Part shown: piece after piece, positions 25,927 to 35,801 of the stretch | Position numbering within the stretch: the stretch's first letter is position 1 | Layout: every line of letters starts with the position of its first letter | Assembly (NCBI RefSeq): GCF_000973105.1 | Contig: NC_015844.1 | Span: forward strand, 2,104,501 to 2,168,500 | Reading direction: 5' to 3' | Origin: Zobellia galactanivorans | GTDB taxonomy: Bacteria; Bacteroidota; Bacteroidia; Flavobacteriales; Flavobacteriaceae | Length of the DNA stretch: 64,000 nucleotides | The notes under the pieces: generated by a model | Told to the model about the DNA's origin: nothing | Database searches by the model: none | What the model saw: the letters and a program-made list of their open reading frames with translations, nothing else | Made by a program: the position numbers and the translations under genes

Positions 25927-26904
25927 ATGCGCAATTTTCGAACTCTAGTTTTAGTTTTTTCCATGGTTTTTACCATAAATACCCTTTTTTCACAAACGGC
26001 TTCATCCAAAAAAATAAGAACACTTATTGTTGATGGTCAAAACAATCACGATCAATGGCCGAAGATTACGTATATGTTGAAAACGGAAATGGAGAACACC
26101 GGATTGTTTACCGTAGAGGTCGCCCGTTCGGCATATACTTGGAAAGGAGATAACTTTATCGCTGAATTTCCAATAAAAGATTTACCTAAAACGGAGGCAA
26201 AGGAAAAGCCCGTGGCCGACGCGAACTATAGTCCCGATTTTTCAAAATACGATGTGGTCATCTGTAATTTTGGATGGAACGCTGCACCATGGCCCGAAAA
26301 GACCCAGAAGAAGTTTGAAAAGTATATAAAAAAAGGAGGCGGATTGGTCGTTTTCCATGCTGCGGACAATTCTTTTCCTGAATGGGAAGCCTATAACCAA
26401 ATGATCGGTTTAGGCGGTTGGGGCGATCGTACCGAAAAAGACGGACCTTATGTGTATTACAATGATGCAGGTGAGCTTATTAGGGATAATAGTCCTGGAA
26501 ATGCCGGTTCCCATGGTCCGCAAAGCGAATATCAGGTTCAAATAAGAAATGAAGACCATCCGATTACCAAGGGTATGCCCAAAGTGTGGTTGCATACCAA
26601 AGATGAGTTGTATAATAGTCTTCGTGGCCCTGCGGAGAATATGGAGGTTTTGGCAACCGCGTATTCAGATCCGGAAAACAAGGGTACAGGTAGACACGAA
26701 CCTGCGCTTATGAGCCTAGAGTACGGTAAGGGCCGTATCTTTCATAACATCATGGGTCATGTCGATTATTCGGTAGAATGTGTCGGCTTTTTGACCAGTA
26801 TGCTTAGAGGAGCCGAATGGGCGGCCACAGGCGCGGTAAGCCAGCCTATTCCTGCCGATTTTCCTACCGCCGGGCAGACCAGTTCACGAAAGTTCACTAA
26901 ATAG
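25927..26904 (+). CDS. Exported ThuA-like protein
   Basis: 325 residues with a signal peptide (MRNFRTLVLVFSMVF...LFSQ, about 1-23). The ThuA domain, a class I glutamine-amidotransferase-like fold, covers about 30-300: LIVDGQNNHDQW, the YDVVICNFGW strand, FEKYIKKGGGLVVFHAADNSFPEW and GRIFHNIMGHVD are typical. ThuA-like proteins are linked to trehalose or other sugar use, and exported versions are frequent in marine Bacteroidota, but the reaction is unproven. I chose the ATG at 25927 since it gives a clean signal peptide; an earlier ATG would add a second hydrophobic stretch. Confidence 0.87.
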   Translation: MRNFRTLVLVFSMVFTINTLFSQTASSKKIRTLIVDGQNNHDQWPKITYMLKTEMENTGLFTVEVARSAYTWKGDNFIAEFPIKDLPKTEAKEKPVADANYSPDFSKYDVVICNFGWNAAPWPEKTQKKFEKYIKKGGGLVVFHAADNSFPEWEAYNQMIGLGGWGDRTEKDGPYVYYNDAGELIRDNSPGNAGSHGPQSEYQVQIRNEDHPITKGMPKVWLHTKDELYNSLRGPAENMEVLATAYSDPENKGTGRHEPALMSLEYGKGRIFHNIMGHVDYSVECVGFLTSMLRGAEWAATGAVSQPIPADFPTAGQTSSRKFTK

Positions 26905-27014
26905 GTTTTCAATACTGGGTAGGCAGACCGCGTTCAAAAGGCTTTTTTTGAGTCTTGAATCCACTGACATTTGAGGCAAAATCTGATAGCTTTCCCTTTT
27001 CTGTGCAAAATTAT

Positions 27015-27040
27015 AGGAACCGACCCTTGGGTCGGTTCCT
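27015..27040. terminator. Perfect 12-bp hairpin downstream of the ThuA-like gene
   Basis: AGGAACCGACCC-TT-GGGTCGGTTCCT is a perfect 12-bp palindrome-like hairpin with a 2-base spacer. It shares the ACCGACC stem with terminators at 8012, 30788 and 62437. No T-run follows, so termination may be weak. The surrounding stretch 26905-27193 holds no credible gene. Confidence 0.5.
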
Positions 27041-27193
27041 AGGTTGTAAGTGGTACAGACCGCCAGATTACAATCCCGTTTTCTATGGGCCGATTATCGA
27101 TAAACTGCCAAAACTAGGGGTTCCAATCCTTTTGACGGGGGATGGGCAAACTGTTCGGTCGGTTTTTTTAAACGCATTGTTCAATACAAGCTT

Positions 27194-27316
27194 ATGGGAT
27201 TGACCGTCTACCACATCGTAATTGTCGCTATTCTAGTGGTCTTTTCTTTTTTTGCGGTCAAGAACGTTCGTGTTGGGAGATTAAGAAATGAAAATACTGC
27301 GGACGGCAAATATTGA
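27194..27316 (+). pseudogene. Possible N-terminal remnant with one membrane helix
   Basis: A 40-codon frame whose residues 5-24 form one hydrophobic helix (HIVIVAILVVFSFFAV) followed by a basic stretch. It ends in TGA inside the first codons of the GAF-AraC frame, which continues in another phase. It may be what is left of the membrane-anchor part of that regulator after a deletion or frameshift. This is inference; it could also be a chance frame. Confidence 0.3.
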
Positions 27317-27984
27317 GTCCCTTGAAAATTAAAGTGGGCGATGGTATTGTGGGGCGGGTCGCTCAAATCAAACAGCCCATATTGCTCTCGGATACTTCTA
27401 TGGAGTCGAGGTATATATTGGACGATAAAAGAAGGTTTTCCGAATTGGCCGTTCCTATAATGAGATCGGGCGACTTATTGGGGGTTCTTGATTTTGAACA
27501 TTCGGAAAAGAACTTTTTTACCGAAAGCCATGTGCTTATTTTTCAACTTATAGCCAAGCTCACGGGCATAAAATTAGAGCGTATAAGCAGTCAGAATTAT
27601 AAACCATTGATCAACGGGGTGGTTTATTCTGGGCAGTGGGTGCGACTTTTGACGCAAGAAAGGGTACATCGTGATTCCAACTTGAGTCTGGGCGCCATGG
27701 CCGACGTTTTAAATATTAGTGATACCTATCTCTCACATTTGGTCAGTAAGTTGGGCGGACATAACTTTTCCGACCACATAAACCATTATTGGGTACTTGA
27801 CGCAAAAGATATGCTTGCCGACCGAAAATATAATGATTATACCATTCTTTCCATCGGCCTGGAAGCAGGCTTCAATTCTAAGTCCACTTTTTACTCCGTT
27901 TTTAAAAAGCACACTGGACTTACCCCAACAGGGTTCAGAAAGGGGGATGGGAAGGCTAAAAAAGGCGTTGGCGTAAAGCACTGA
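27313..27984 (+). pseudogene. Truncated GAF-AraC family regulator
   Basis: 223 codons. Residues 1-95 match only the second half of a GAF domain (GDGIVGRVAQIKQPILLSD, SELAVPIMRSGDLLGVLDFEH), and residues 110-212 form a complete AraC-type double helix-turn-helix (LGAMADVLNISDTYLSHLV, ILSIGLEAGFNSKSTFYSVFKKHTG; landmarks). The first half of the GAF domain and any sensor part are missing. There is no ATG near the start: TTG at 27313 is the only early option and the first ATG comes about 29 codons in, inside the GAF fold. It may still make a DNA-binding protein, but it looks like a decayed gene. Confidence 0.6.
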
Positions 27985-28267
27985 AGATCATAATTTCTTT
28001 GTCTTATCCGTGATTCGGTATTCCAATGGCATATATAGGGGTTCTCTCCTCTTAAAAAAACCTTCAAAAATGCTCCTTTGGAATATTTTGTATAAATGGT
28101 TTCAAATGGCACACAATAGGTCATATATCGATTACAATTAGTAATAAAAACATGTAAATAACTGATAGTCAATACATTTTTTGGAGTCCTGTTTTTTGCG
28201 ATTTGTAAAATATAGGACACTTGAATTTGTGTGAAATCTAGTTTTGTGGAACTAATTAAAAAATAAT

Positions 28268-28879
28268 ATGATGAAAACTAAATTATTATGTGTTTTTGTG
28301 GCGACCTTATCTATTATCGCCTGTTCCAAGGATGGGGAAGATGGAGCCGTTGGTCCACAGGGCCCACAAGGAGAACAGGGTATTCAAGGAGAGCAGGGTG
28401 ACACCGGTGAACAGGGTGACACAGGGGAACAGGGCGAAAAAGGAGACCCGGGTACGGCCAACGTTATTTATTCCGGTTGGGTCGACTCGCCCTTTGTAAA
28501 CAATAACATTATGTCTCCTACCGCAAACGCCTCTATGGAAGTGGCGGGACTTAGTCAAGAAATCGTCGACTATGGAACCGTTTTGGTATACGGTAAGGTT
28601 GCGGCGAACGGGACTGTCTATGCCTTGCCATACCTTGGAAATCAAGGGGTCAGTTACTATTACTATTTCGATTTGGAGGAAATCAATATACGACTGGCAA
28701 CGGCCGATGGGACTTCTGATATTGGTTCGCCCCTATTTTCTACCTATCGGTATGTTTTAATCCCCGGAGGGACGGAAGCGAGCGATGGAATTGGCGGGGT
28801 CACTACAAAAGCGGCCGCTGTTGATTATTCTAAAATGTCTTACGACGAAGTCGTGGATTACTTCGGTATTCCCAAATAA
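28268..28879 (+). CDS. Lipoprotein with collagen-like Gly-X-Y repeats
   Basis: 203 residues with a lipobox SIIAC (Cys19), then 13 uninterrupted Gly-X-Y triplets at about residues 24-63 (GPQ, GEQ, GDT, GEK and similar), then a globular beta-rich domain of about 135 residues. The triplets should form a short collagen triple helix, making the protein a trimer on the outer membrane surface or in the periplasm. Such repeat-plus-head lipoproteins are scattered in Bacteroidota; the head domain here is not recognised. A TAGTTTTG -7 box lies at 28239-28246. Repeats of this type easily change copy number. Confidence 0.85.
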   Translation: MMKTKLLCVFVATLSIIACSKDGEDGAVGPQGPQGEQGIQGEQGDTGEQGDTGEQGEKGDPGTANVIYSGWVDSPFVNNNIMSPTANASMEVAGLSQEIVDYGTVLVYGKVAANGTVYALPYLGNQGVSYYYYFDLEEINIRLATADGTSDIGSPLFSTYRYVLIPGGTEASDGIGGVTTKAAAVDYSKMSYDEVVDYFGIPK

Positions 28880-29094
28880 GATAGTCGGCAAGGAGGTAGG
28901 CCGGTATTGCCCGGGAGTTTCGATACGACCGGGCAAACCACTTACCCCCTTTGTTACAACGGTGGGTTTGATCAAGATGGACCTTGGGCAGGGCTAAGGG
29001 AAATCAATATTAGGTAACAAGCATGCCGGTCAATGGACTTCAATACCCCTTGGTGACGGTTTTTGAAGTTATCGAACCAGTAAAATGTACAGAT

Positions 29095-29820
29095 ATGATA
29101 CTAAAAACGATTACAGGATTTTTTTTGATAATGTCGCTTTTCCTTTTATCGGCCTGTAGCAAGGAAGCTTCGCACCAAATCGATGTTTCTTATGGACTTC
29201 AGACGCTCGATGTCGATTTTAGGTCCGAGGGCGAAACCCCGGCACCCTATGTGAAATGGAATGGTGACGCAGGTGTATTCTCACTAAAAAATGAGGTTGA
29301 AGGGATTGCAATCGACGCAAATTCCGGCATTATTTCTTGGAACAATGCCTTGGCGGTAGGAGCTACCCCCATAGTGGTTGTGGTCGAGAACGGAAATGAC
29401 CGGGTTGAAATTTCTTTGACCGTAGAGAGTACCTTGTCGGAATCGTATTGGCTCTTCGGCCGAAACAATGACAAAGAAGGCGATGCTCACCAACTCATAG
29501 TGATTTCCCGTCAACTCAAACTAAATTCCGACGGCACCTTGCAAGTAAAGATCATTAACGAAGAGGGTTCCTTAGGTGTTGGGGTGTGGTCCCTGAACGG
29601 GAATCTTTTTGAAATGCATGTTTGCTTTTCTTGTGAAGTCGCAGATTCATTGGAGGTTCCGACTTATGATGAACATTCTTTCTATTCAGGAACCTTGGTC
29701 AATTATGGCAGTGATGGGGCGAGTATTCAGGGACAGTGGTATATAATACGGTTCGACCCCGATTCATCGACCCTATGGGGGCAGTTCGGAGGTAGAATAT
29801 CAAATGCAAATTACGATTAA
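29095..29820 (+). CDS. Lipoprotein with an Ig-like domain, function unknown
   Basis: 241 residues. The ATG at 29095 gives a signal peptide with lipobox LLSAC (Cys21). Residues 27-115 look like a putative bacterial Ig/cadherin-type domain (IAIDANSGIISW, PIVVVVENGNDRVEISL), followed by a beta-rich domain of about 120 residues containing CFSC that resembles lipocalin-like repeats but is not assigned. The gene lies 215 bases after the collagen-like gene and before a third lipoprotein gene on the same strand. Proteins of this kind usually face the outside and bind ligands or partners. Confidence 0.65.
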   Translation: MILKTITGFFLIMSLFLLSACSKEASHQIDVSYGLQTLDVDFRSEGETPAPYVKWNGDAGVFSLKNEVEGIAIDANSGIISWNNALAVGATPIVVVVENGNDRVEISLTVESTLSESYWLFGRNNDKEGDAHQLIVISRQLKLNSDGTLQVKIINEEGSLGVGVWSLNGNLFEMHVCFSCEVADSLEVPTYDEHSFYSGTLVNYGSDGASIQGQWYIIRFDPDSSTLWGQFGGRISNANYD

Positions 29821-29942
29821 TAAAATGGGCCCACCCGCCTATTATTGCCCCGGGTCACTGTCGAATAGGACATGGTACAGGTTTCGGGCGGCCGTATAAT
29901 TCTGCCTTTCGAAATAACCCTGTGTCGTACTAATAATTTAAA

Positions 29943-30743
29943 ATGAAACAGCTACATACAAATAAGTCCCTTCTAGTTTACGTGTTGATATTTTGGATCG
30001 TAGGGTGTTCAAAAGAGAACGATAAATCGAAAATTGAAGAAGCTGGGGTCGAAAAGGAGACCGGACTTCCGCACCAGATAACCATAGATTACAACGACGA
30101 TCAAACCGTAGCGTATACAATAGCCTATAACGGGGCAAAACAGATACTTACATTGGAAATGTATCGAGACTCCGGGGGTGATAGATACCATACTTTTTCT
30201 GAATTTCAGTACGATGCGAATGGAAACCTAATGGCGGTTTTTTTTGAAGATGTACCCAATGGGACTGGGTATGAAATGTTCTTTACCTATACGGGAGCGG
30301 ATACTCTTTCCGACGTGGCCGTATTTTATGGCGGGTCGCAGCAAGACACCGAATTCTTGCACGATGTGCCGAACCATAGATACCGACTTAACTACGATAT
30401 GGGCCTTTCTATAACCCTTGGCTTTGATTCCGATATGAATATAGGGGAAGTTGGTGTTGGCGAAACCCAGCTGGAACTTGTAACCAGTAATTCGGAAAAA
30501 GGTCTTTTCCACGAAGCCGATATTTCTACGACCATGTTGCTTTGGTATGCCAATACCTACTACTTGAACCCTTCGGAACTGTACTTTTTAAACAAGAAGA
30601 ACATCATATCCTACGGATATGGGGAGTATGGTTTTACTTATGAAAATGAGGTCAGGAACGAAAATGGGCAACTGGTGAGTTTTTCGGTTGTATCCGATTC
30701 TGAAGGCGTTCCGCCCGTTGACTATAGCATAGACTATGATTGA
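29943..30743 (+). CDS. Lipoprotein of unknown function
   Basis: 266 residues with a long hydrophobic leader and lipobox WIVGC (Cys22). The rest is beta-rich with regular Tyr-Asp-Asn spacing (FQYDANGNLMAVFFED, FTYENEVRNENGQLVSF), reminiscent of YD-repeat or DUF4595-like proteins of Bacteroidota. I do not assign a function. It is the last of three lipoprotein genes in tandem and is followed by a terminator 45 bases later. Confidence 0.65.
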   Translation: MKQLHTNKSLLVYVLIFWIVGCSKENDKSKIEEAGVEKETGLPHQITIDYNDDQTVAYTIAYNGAKQILTLEMYRDSGGDRYHTFSEFQYDANGNLMAVFFEDVPNGTGYEMFFTYTGADTLSDVAVFYGGSQQDTEFLHDVPNHRYRLNYDMGLSITLGFDSDMNIGEVGVGETQLELVTSNSEKGLFHEADISTTMLLWYANTYYLNPSELYFLNKKNIISYGYGEYGFTYENEVRNENGQLVSFSVVSDSEGVPPVDYSIDYD

Positions 30744-30787
30744 TGCAGAACAGGATTTGGGTGTTGTTTTAAAACGTGTTCCCCATT

Positions 30788-30810
30788 AACCGACCTTGAG
30801 GTCGGTTTTT
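30788..30810 (+). terminator. Terminator after the lipoprotein genes
   Basis: AACCGACC-TTGA-GGTCGGTT, an 8-bp stem followed by a T-rich run. The stem is nearly the same as in the terminator at 8012-8035. Confidence 0.8.
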
Positions 30811-30937
30811 CTTTTCGTTTTTTTTGTAAAAATTTGGTTTCGACAGGCAAATGGTTTGCCTTTACCGACCAAAGACGCAAAGCATGTAGGTTTTGGGACT
30901 TTTAAAAGTTTATTGGACCAAGGGGTCTGGGTTAGGG

Positions 30938-31918
30938 CTACCGGCGTTTAAGTTCTACGGTTTTTTTTCCGACATGAAAAAGAGCCTCTCCTTGGTTAAC
31001 CACGGCCTGATGGTTGATGCAAAATATGAGTCCGTCAAAAGGTGCCTTGATGGTTTTTGTATGTTTGGCGTAGGTATCGGAAACGATGCCCAATATCTGT
31101 CCTTTGTGAACTTCACTGCCATTCGATATTTTGGGTATGAACATACCTGCAGTTGGGGCCCTGAGCCATTTCCGGATATCTATATGGGCGGTTTTGCTGC
31201 GTTGTACGTAAGGAGGGGCTATGGGCTGTGCCATGCCGAAGTGGCTCATAATATTTAAAATGCCTTGCATTCCTTCGAGAATGGAGTAATCGTCAAGCCG
31301 CATACTCTCCCCGGCTTCATAAACGATAGTGGGTTTTTTCATCAAGAAGGCGGCATTTCTAAAAGAACCTTTTATCAACTTTGAAGGGAAGGAAATTGGG
31401 GCATTGAAAATTTCCGCCAGTTTTGCGCTCTCTTCATCCTTTTCGGTATAGCGTACCTGTGGAAAATTGTGTCTTTGGCTTCCTCCGGTATGTAGGTCGA
31501 TACCGTAGTCGATTTGGTTAAGGATGGAAGTCATATAATGATAGGCGATACGTCCGGCCATAGAACCCGATTTGGTGCCTGGAAAGCTACGGTTGACATC
31601 CTTCCCGTCAGGAACATCCCTTGAAAAGTGGATAAAACCAAAAATATTCAATACCGGCACCGCTATAATGGCGCCTGCACTAATATGGAATAGTTTTTCG
31701 GCCAACATGCGCCTTACGATTTCAATTCCGTTGATCTCGTCTCCGTGTAGTCCGGCCTGGACCAAAAGGGTCGGCCCTGGTTTTTTGGCATTGAAAACAT
31801 ATGCAGGTATATCGATCAAGGTTCCGGTGGGCAAACGGTCGATAGGAATTTTCAGCAACTTGTTTTCACCGGGCTTTACGCTTTCACCTCCAATGGTTAT
31901 GGTTTTATTTTTGTGCAT
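30938..31918 (-). CDS. Succinylglutamate desuccinylase/aspartoacylase family deacylase
   Basis: 326 residues of the M14-like AstE/AspA zinc deacylases. The zinc motif HGDE in QAGLHGDEINGIE lies near residue 59, the conserved Arg in DVNRSFPG near 112, the second zinc His in GIDLHTGG near 140, and the catalytic Glu in VYEAGES near 200. The C-terminal 80 residues resemble a biotinyl/lipoyl-like carrier fold (IFIPKISNGSEVHKGQILGIV). The stop lies next to no gene on the left; the RimK-type ligase gene is 26 bases upstream on the same strand. Together they may add and remove an amino-acid tag, but this is inference. Confidence 0.88.
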   Translation of the reverse strand: MHKNKTITIGGESVKPGENKLLKIPIDRLPTGTLIDIPAYVFNAKKPGPTLLVQAGLHGDEINGIEIVRRMLAEKLFHISAGAIIAVPVLNIFGFIHFSRDVPDGKDVNRSFPGTKSGSMAGRIAYHYMTSILNQIDYGIDLHTGGSQRHNFPQVRYTEKDEESAKLAEIFNAPISFPSKLIKGSFRNAAFLMKKPTIVYEAGESMRLDDYSILEGMQGILNIMSHFGMAQPIAPPYVQRSKTAHIDIRKWLRAPTAGMFIPKISNGSEVHKGQILGIVSDTYAKHTKTIKAPFDGLIFCINHQAVVNQGEALFHVGKKTVELKRR

Positions 31919-31944
31919 AGGGTACTAGTAACTTTTTATATAGG

Positions 31945-32835
31945 CTATCGTTTTCTTTTGCGGCAACTACGTTCAACGAACAAAATGATTTCTTTGGCAA
32001 CGTTTACCCCCGATACCGATTCAATGCCCTGTAATCCGGGAGAGGCGTTCACTTCCAATAGTAAAGGGCCTTTTTTTGAGCGGATCAGGTCAACCCCTGC
32101 CACCCCTAGACCGATGTATTTGGCGGCATTTAGTGCCATGTCCTGTTCTTTGGAAGAAAGCTTAACCGTTTGCGTGGTGCCACCGCGGTGTAGGTTCGAC
32201 CGAAAATCATCGAGCTCACAGCTGCGTTTCATGGCGGCAACAATCTTATCGCCAACTACAAAGACGCGAATGTCTTCGCCATTGCTTTCTTTGATGTATT
32301 CTTGAACAAGAATATGGGTTTCCATTTTGTAGAAGGTGTCGATGATCGATTTTGCCGATTTTTTGGTTTCGGCGAGTATCACCCCTAAACCTTGGGTGCC
32401 TTCCTGTAATTTGATGACTACCGGGGCACCTCCTAAAGCGTCGATTTGTGCCGAGATATTTTCGGGGTCGATAGAGAATAGGGTATCGGGTACGGCAATT
32501 TTATTATGGGCTACGATTTGAAGGGCCCTTGCCTTGTTTCGCGCCCTAGAAATGCCCAAGGAGTGCGCCGTACTGAAAACACGGTTCATCTCAAATTGTT
32601 TGACAACGGCGACCCCATGTCGGGTGACCTTTGTTCCGATACGGGGTATGATGGCATCAAAGGCATCGATGATGTTTTCCTGGCGAAAGATAATCTGGGG
32701 CGGGTGGGCTCCTATCTTTATGGCGCATTTGGTATGGTCGACCCATTCGATATAATGTCCCAGCTTTTTGGCTTCATCCGCTATTCGCCGGGTTGAATAG
32801 ACGTTCATACTCATTGATAGTAGGCCAATATCCAT
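31945..32835 (-). CDS. rimK: RimK-type ATP-grasp alpha-L-glutamate ligase
   Basis: 296 residues. RimK enzymes add Glu residues to the C-terminus of ribosomal protein S6, and relatives make other peptide bonds to Glu or Asp. The N-terminal domain (about 1-95) and ATP-grasp domain (about 100-290) are visible: PVVIKLQEGTQGLGVILAE, YIKESNGEDIRVFVVGDKI and LLEVNASPGLQGIE (landmarks) carry the Lys, Glu, Asp and Asn of the active site. The tandem deacylase gene downstream suggests a shared pathway. The exact acceptor cannot be told. Confidence 0.9.
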   Translation of the reverse strand: MDIGLLSMSMNVYSTRRIADEAKKLGHYIEWVDHTKCAIKIGAHPPQIIFRQENIIDAFDAIIPRIGTKVTRHGVAVVKQFEMNRVFSTAHSLGISRARNKARALQIVAHNKIAVPDTLFSIDPENISAQIDALGGAPVVIKLQEGTQGLGVILAETKKSAKSIIDTFYKMETHILVQEYIKESNGEDIRVFVVGDKIVAAMKRSCELDDFRSNLHRGGTTQTVKLSSKEQDMALNAAKYIGLGVAGVDLIRSKKGPLLLEVNASPGLQGIESVSGVNVAKEIILFVERSCRKRKR

Positions 32836-33052
32836 AATTAAAAGAGAAGGTTAGTGGTCGTTTGCGACTTGAATATCGGTCAAAAATTGCAATAAGACGA
32901 AGGACAAGGAAAAAAATATAGGGGCGACTTCTTTTTTGTAGCTGACGTCATGGCGTGGCCCGATAGTGTTCAAAGACTATGCGGGCCTTGGCACATGGGT
33001 AGGGAAGGCTTGCTTAAAACGTTTCTAAATACCTTTACTAAATGCCCAAAAG

Positions 33053-33084
33053 TTTGTTAAAGCCGAGCTTATGCCCTAATTTTG
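33053..33084 (+). promoter_or_regulatory. Promoter of the sdhCAB operon
   Basis: TTTG at 33053-33056, a 20-base spacer and TAATTTTG at 33077-33084 match the Bacteroidota sigma consensus on both boxes. Transcription should begin near 33091, giving a leader of about 30 bases before sdhC. The rest of the gap 32836-33052 shows no gene. Confidence 0.75.
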
Positions 33085-33120
33085 TGAACAGTCTTTAAAC
33101 TAACTCCAACTTATTATAAA

Positions 33121-33789
33121 ATGAGCGGATTGACAAAATCTTCGATAGCCCGAAAAGTGGTCATGGCCCTATCGGGTCTTTTTTTGGTCTTTTTTCTTTT
33201 GCAACACTTTATTATCAACATTACTTCGGTAATTGCACCCGACACGTTCAACGAGTGGTCTCATTTCATGGGTTACAACGGGTTGGTCCAGTACATTCTT
33301 CAGCCTGTTTTGATTGCTGGGGTTATAGTGCATTTTGCCATGGGTATTGCATTGGAGATAAAAAACAACAAGGCCAGGGCAATTAAGTACAAACAATACA
33401 AGGGTAGTGCCAATGCTTCTTGGATGTCGAGAAACATGATCATCACGGGCTTGGTCGTACTTGCCTTTCTCGGGTTGCACTTGTACGACTTTTGGATACA
33501 TGAGATAACCTATAAGTATATAGAGGTGGGTCCTGAAGACCCGACCCGTTACCTTGAGGAAACGGTACATAAGTTCGAGCCTTTCGCGCGTACTATAATC
33601 TATGTTATTTCATTTGTACTCTTGTCATTACACCTATGGCACGGTTTTGCCTCGTCTTTTCAAACTATGGGTGTCAATAACAAGTATTCGGCCGGCATAC
33701 AGACTTTTACAAAAATATATGCGATAGTTATTCCTTTGGGATTCATATTTATCGCGCTATACCATCATTTTAACCCAATAACACATTAA
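33121..33789 (+). CDS. sdhC: Succinate dehydrogenase/fumarate reductase cytochrome b subunit
   Basis: 222 residues with five hydrophobic helices, the single-subunit anchor found in Bacteroidota (B-type, carrying two hemes). Conserved His residues suited to heme binding appear in LLQHFIINI (helix 1), VIVHFAMG (helix 2), LGLHLYDF (helix 3) and [11 protein letters not shown] (helix 4). It anchors SdhA/SdhB in the inner membrane and passes electrons to menaquinone. It is first in an operon with sdhA (2-base gap) and sdhB. Confidence 0.95.
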   Translation: MSGLTKSSIARKVVMALSGLFLVFFLLQHFIINITSVIAPDTFNEWSHFMGYNGLVQYILQPVLIAGVIVHFAMGIALEIKNNKARAIKYKQYKGSANASWMSRNMIITGLVVLAFLGLHLYDFWIHEITYKYIEVGPEDPTRYLEETVHKFEPFARTIIYVISFVLLSLHLWHGFASSFQTMGVNNKYSAGIQTFTKIYAIVIPLGFIFIALYHHFNPITH

Positions 33790-33791
33790 TT

Positions 33792-35795
33792 ATGGGCATA
33801 TTGGATTCTAAAGTTCCTAAAGGGCCATTGGCCAATAAATGGACCCAACATAAAAACGACATTAATCTTGTAAACCCCGCCAACAAGCGTAATATTGATA
33901 TTATCGTTGTGGGTACCGGACTTGCAGGTGGTTCCGCCGCTGCTACTTTAGCGGAATTGGGCTATAACGTAAAAACTTTTTGTTATCAAGATTCCCCACG
34001 TAGGGCTCACTCCATTGCTGCTCAAGGAGGGATCAATGCGGCGAAGAATTATCAAGGGGATGGCGATAGTGCCTATAGACTCTTTTATGATACGATAAAA
34101 GGGGGCGATTATCGTTCGCGTGAAGCCAACGTATATCGTTTAGCGGAAGAATCGGCCAACATAATCGATCAATGTGTGGCACAAGGTGTACCCTTCGCCA
34201 GGGAATACGGCGGATTGCTCGACAACCGTTCTTTTGGTGGTGTACTCGTTTCGCGTACCTTTTATGCCAAGGGACAAACCGGCCAACAGTTATTGTTAGG
34301 GGCTTATGCCGCAATGAATAGACAGATCAATCGCGGTAAGATCAAAGCGTATAACCGTCATGAAATGATGGATTTGGTGCTTGTCGACGGAAAAGCAAGG
34401 GGTATCATTGCCCGTAATTTGGTTACCGGCGAAATTGAGCGTCATTCGGCACATGCCGTAGTTTTGGCTACAGGGGGATATGGAAACGTATTCTTCTTGT
34501 CTACCAATGCTATGGGCAGTAATGTGATGGCGGCTTGGAGGGCACACCGTAGGGGAGCCTTTTTCGCGAACCCATGTTTTACGCAGATTCACCCAACCTG
34601 TATTCCGGTTTCCGGAGATCATCAATCTAAGTTGACCCTGATGTCGGAATCACTTCGTAACGATGGACGGATTTGGGTGCCAAAACGTATCGATGATGCC
34701 ATTGCCATTCGGGAAGGTCGGTTAAAACCAGTCCAACTAAAAGAAGAAGATCGTGATTACTACCTAGAACGAAGATATCCCGCATTCGGAAACTTGGTGC
34801 CTCGTGATGTGGCATCGCGTGCAGCAAAAGAACGTTGTGATGCCGGTTTCGGAGTGAATAAAACCGGGGAGGCCGTTTATTTGGATTTTGCTTCGGCCAT
34901 TCAACGTTACGGTAAGGAAGAGGCCCTTACTCACGGTATCAAGAATCCTGATGAGAAAGAAATAACACGCTTGGGTAAAAAGGTCATCGAGGCCAAATAC
35001 GGAAACCTTTTTCAGATGTACGAAAAAATCGTTGACGAGAATCCGTATGAAACTCCAATGATGATATATCCAGCGGTTCACTATACCATGGGCGGACTAT
35101 GGGTCGATTATAACCTACAGACTACCATAGAGGGTTGCTACTGTGCGGGCGAGGCGAACTTTAGTGATCACGGGGCCAACCGTTTGGGGGCTTCGGCACT
35201 GATGCAAGGTCTTGCTGACGGCTATTTCGTATTGCCATATACTATCGGCGATTATTTGTCGAAAGATATTAGAACTGGTGCCATACCTACCGACTTGCCC
35301 GAGTTTGAAGCTACAGAAGCTGCGGTAAAAGAGCGTTTGCAAAAATTGATGTCGGGTAGTGGACAGCACTCCGTAGATTATTACCACAAGAAACTAGGAA
35401 AGATCATGTGGGATAAATGTGGTATGGCAAGAAACGCAAAAGGGCTTCAAGAGGCCATTGAAGAGATTGCCGCCCTAAGGGCCGATTTTTGGGAGAATGT
35501 AAAAATACCCGGTAAGGCCGATGGAATGAACCAAGAATTGGAAAAAGCGGGCCGTGTGGCCGATTTCCTAGAACTAGGCGAACTCTTCGCTAAAGATGCC
35601 CTTACTAGAAACGAATCTTGTGGAGGTCACTTTAGGGAAGAATACCAGACCCCTGAAGGTGAAGCGCTACGTGACGATGAAAACTTTAAGTTCGTTTCCG
35701 CTTGGGAGTACAAAGGCGAGCCTAAAGATGCCGTCTTGCACAAGGAAGAGTTGGTGTACGAAAATATCGAGTTGAAGACAAGAAGTTATAAATAG
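33792..35795 (+). CDS. sdhA: Succinate dehydrogenase/fumarate reductase flavoprotein subunit
   Basis: 667 residues, the FAD-bearing catalytic subunit that oxidises succinate to fumarate in the TCA cycle. The dinucleotide fold [21 protein letters not shown] lies near residue 35 and the FAD-linking His in [12 protein letters not shown] near residue 75 (landmarks VGTGLAGGS and AHSIAAQGG). Substrate-binding residues appear in the QIHPTCIP and [10 protein letters not shown] segments. The length fits the Bacteroidota/epsilon-type enzyme, longer than E. coli SdhA. It is followed by sdhB with a 6-base gap. Confidence 0.97.
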   Translation: MGILDSKVPKGPLANKWTQHKNDINLVNPANKRNIDIIVVGTGLAGGSAAATLAELGYNVKTFCYQDSPRRAHSIAAQGGINAAKNYQGDGDSAYRLFYDTIKGGDYRSREANVYRLAEESANIIDQCVAQGVPFAREYGGLLDNRSFGGVLVSRTFYAKGQTGQQLLLGAYAAMNRQINRGKIKAYNRHEMMDLVLVDGKARGIIARNLVTGEIERHSAHAVVLATGGYGNVFFLSTNAMGSNVMAAWRAHRRGAFFANPCFTQIHPTCIPVSGDHQSKLTLMSESLRNDGRIWVPKRIDDAIAIREGRLKPVQLKEEDRDYYLERRYPAFGNLVPRDVASRAAKERCDAGFGVNKTGEAVYLDFASAIQRYGKEEALTHGIKNPDEKEITRLGKKVIEAKYGNLFQMYEKIVDENPYETPMMIYPAVHYTMGGLWVDYNLQTTIEGCYCAGEANFSDHGANRLGASALMQGLADGYFVLPYTIGDYLSKDIRTGAIPTDLPEFEATEAAVKERLQKLMSGSGQHSVDYYHKKLGKIMWDKCGMARNAKGLQEAIEEIAALRADFWENVKIPGKADGMNQELEKAGRVADFLELGELFAKDALTRNESCGGHFREEYQTPEGEALRDDENFKFVSAWEYKGEPKDAVLHKEELVYENIELKTRSYK

Positions 35796-35801
35796 ATAGC
35801 T

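Noticed and set aside
26955-27203. An 82-codon frame between the ThuA-like gene and the GAF-AraC remnant
   Set aside because: No domain or signal is visible, it crosses the perfect hairpin at 27015-27040, and its composition is not protein-like.
28330-28460. Collagen-like triplets considered as a CRISPR-like or tandem DNA repeat
   Set aside because: The repeat is a 9- to 18-base coding periodicity inside a lipoprotein gene with intact frame, not a spacer-repeat array.
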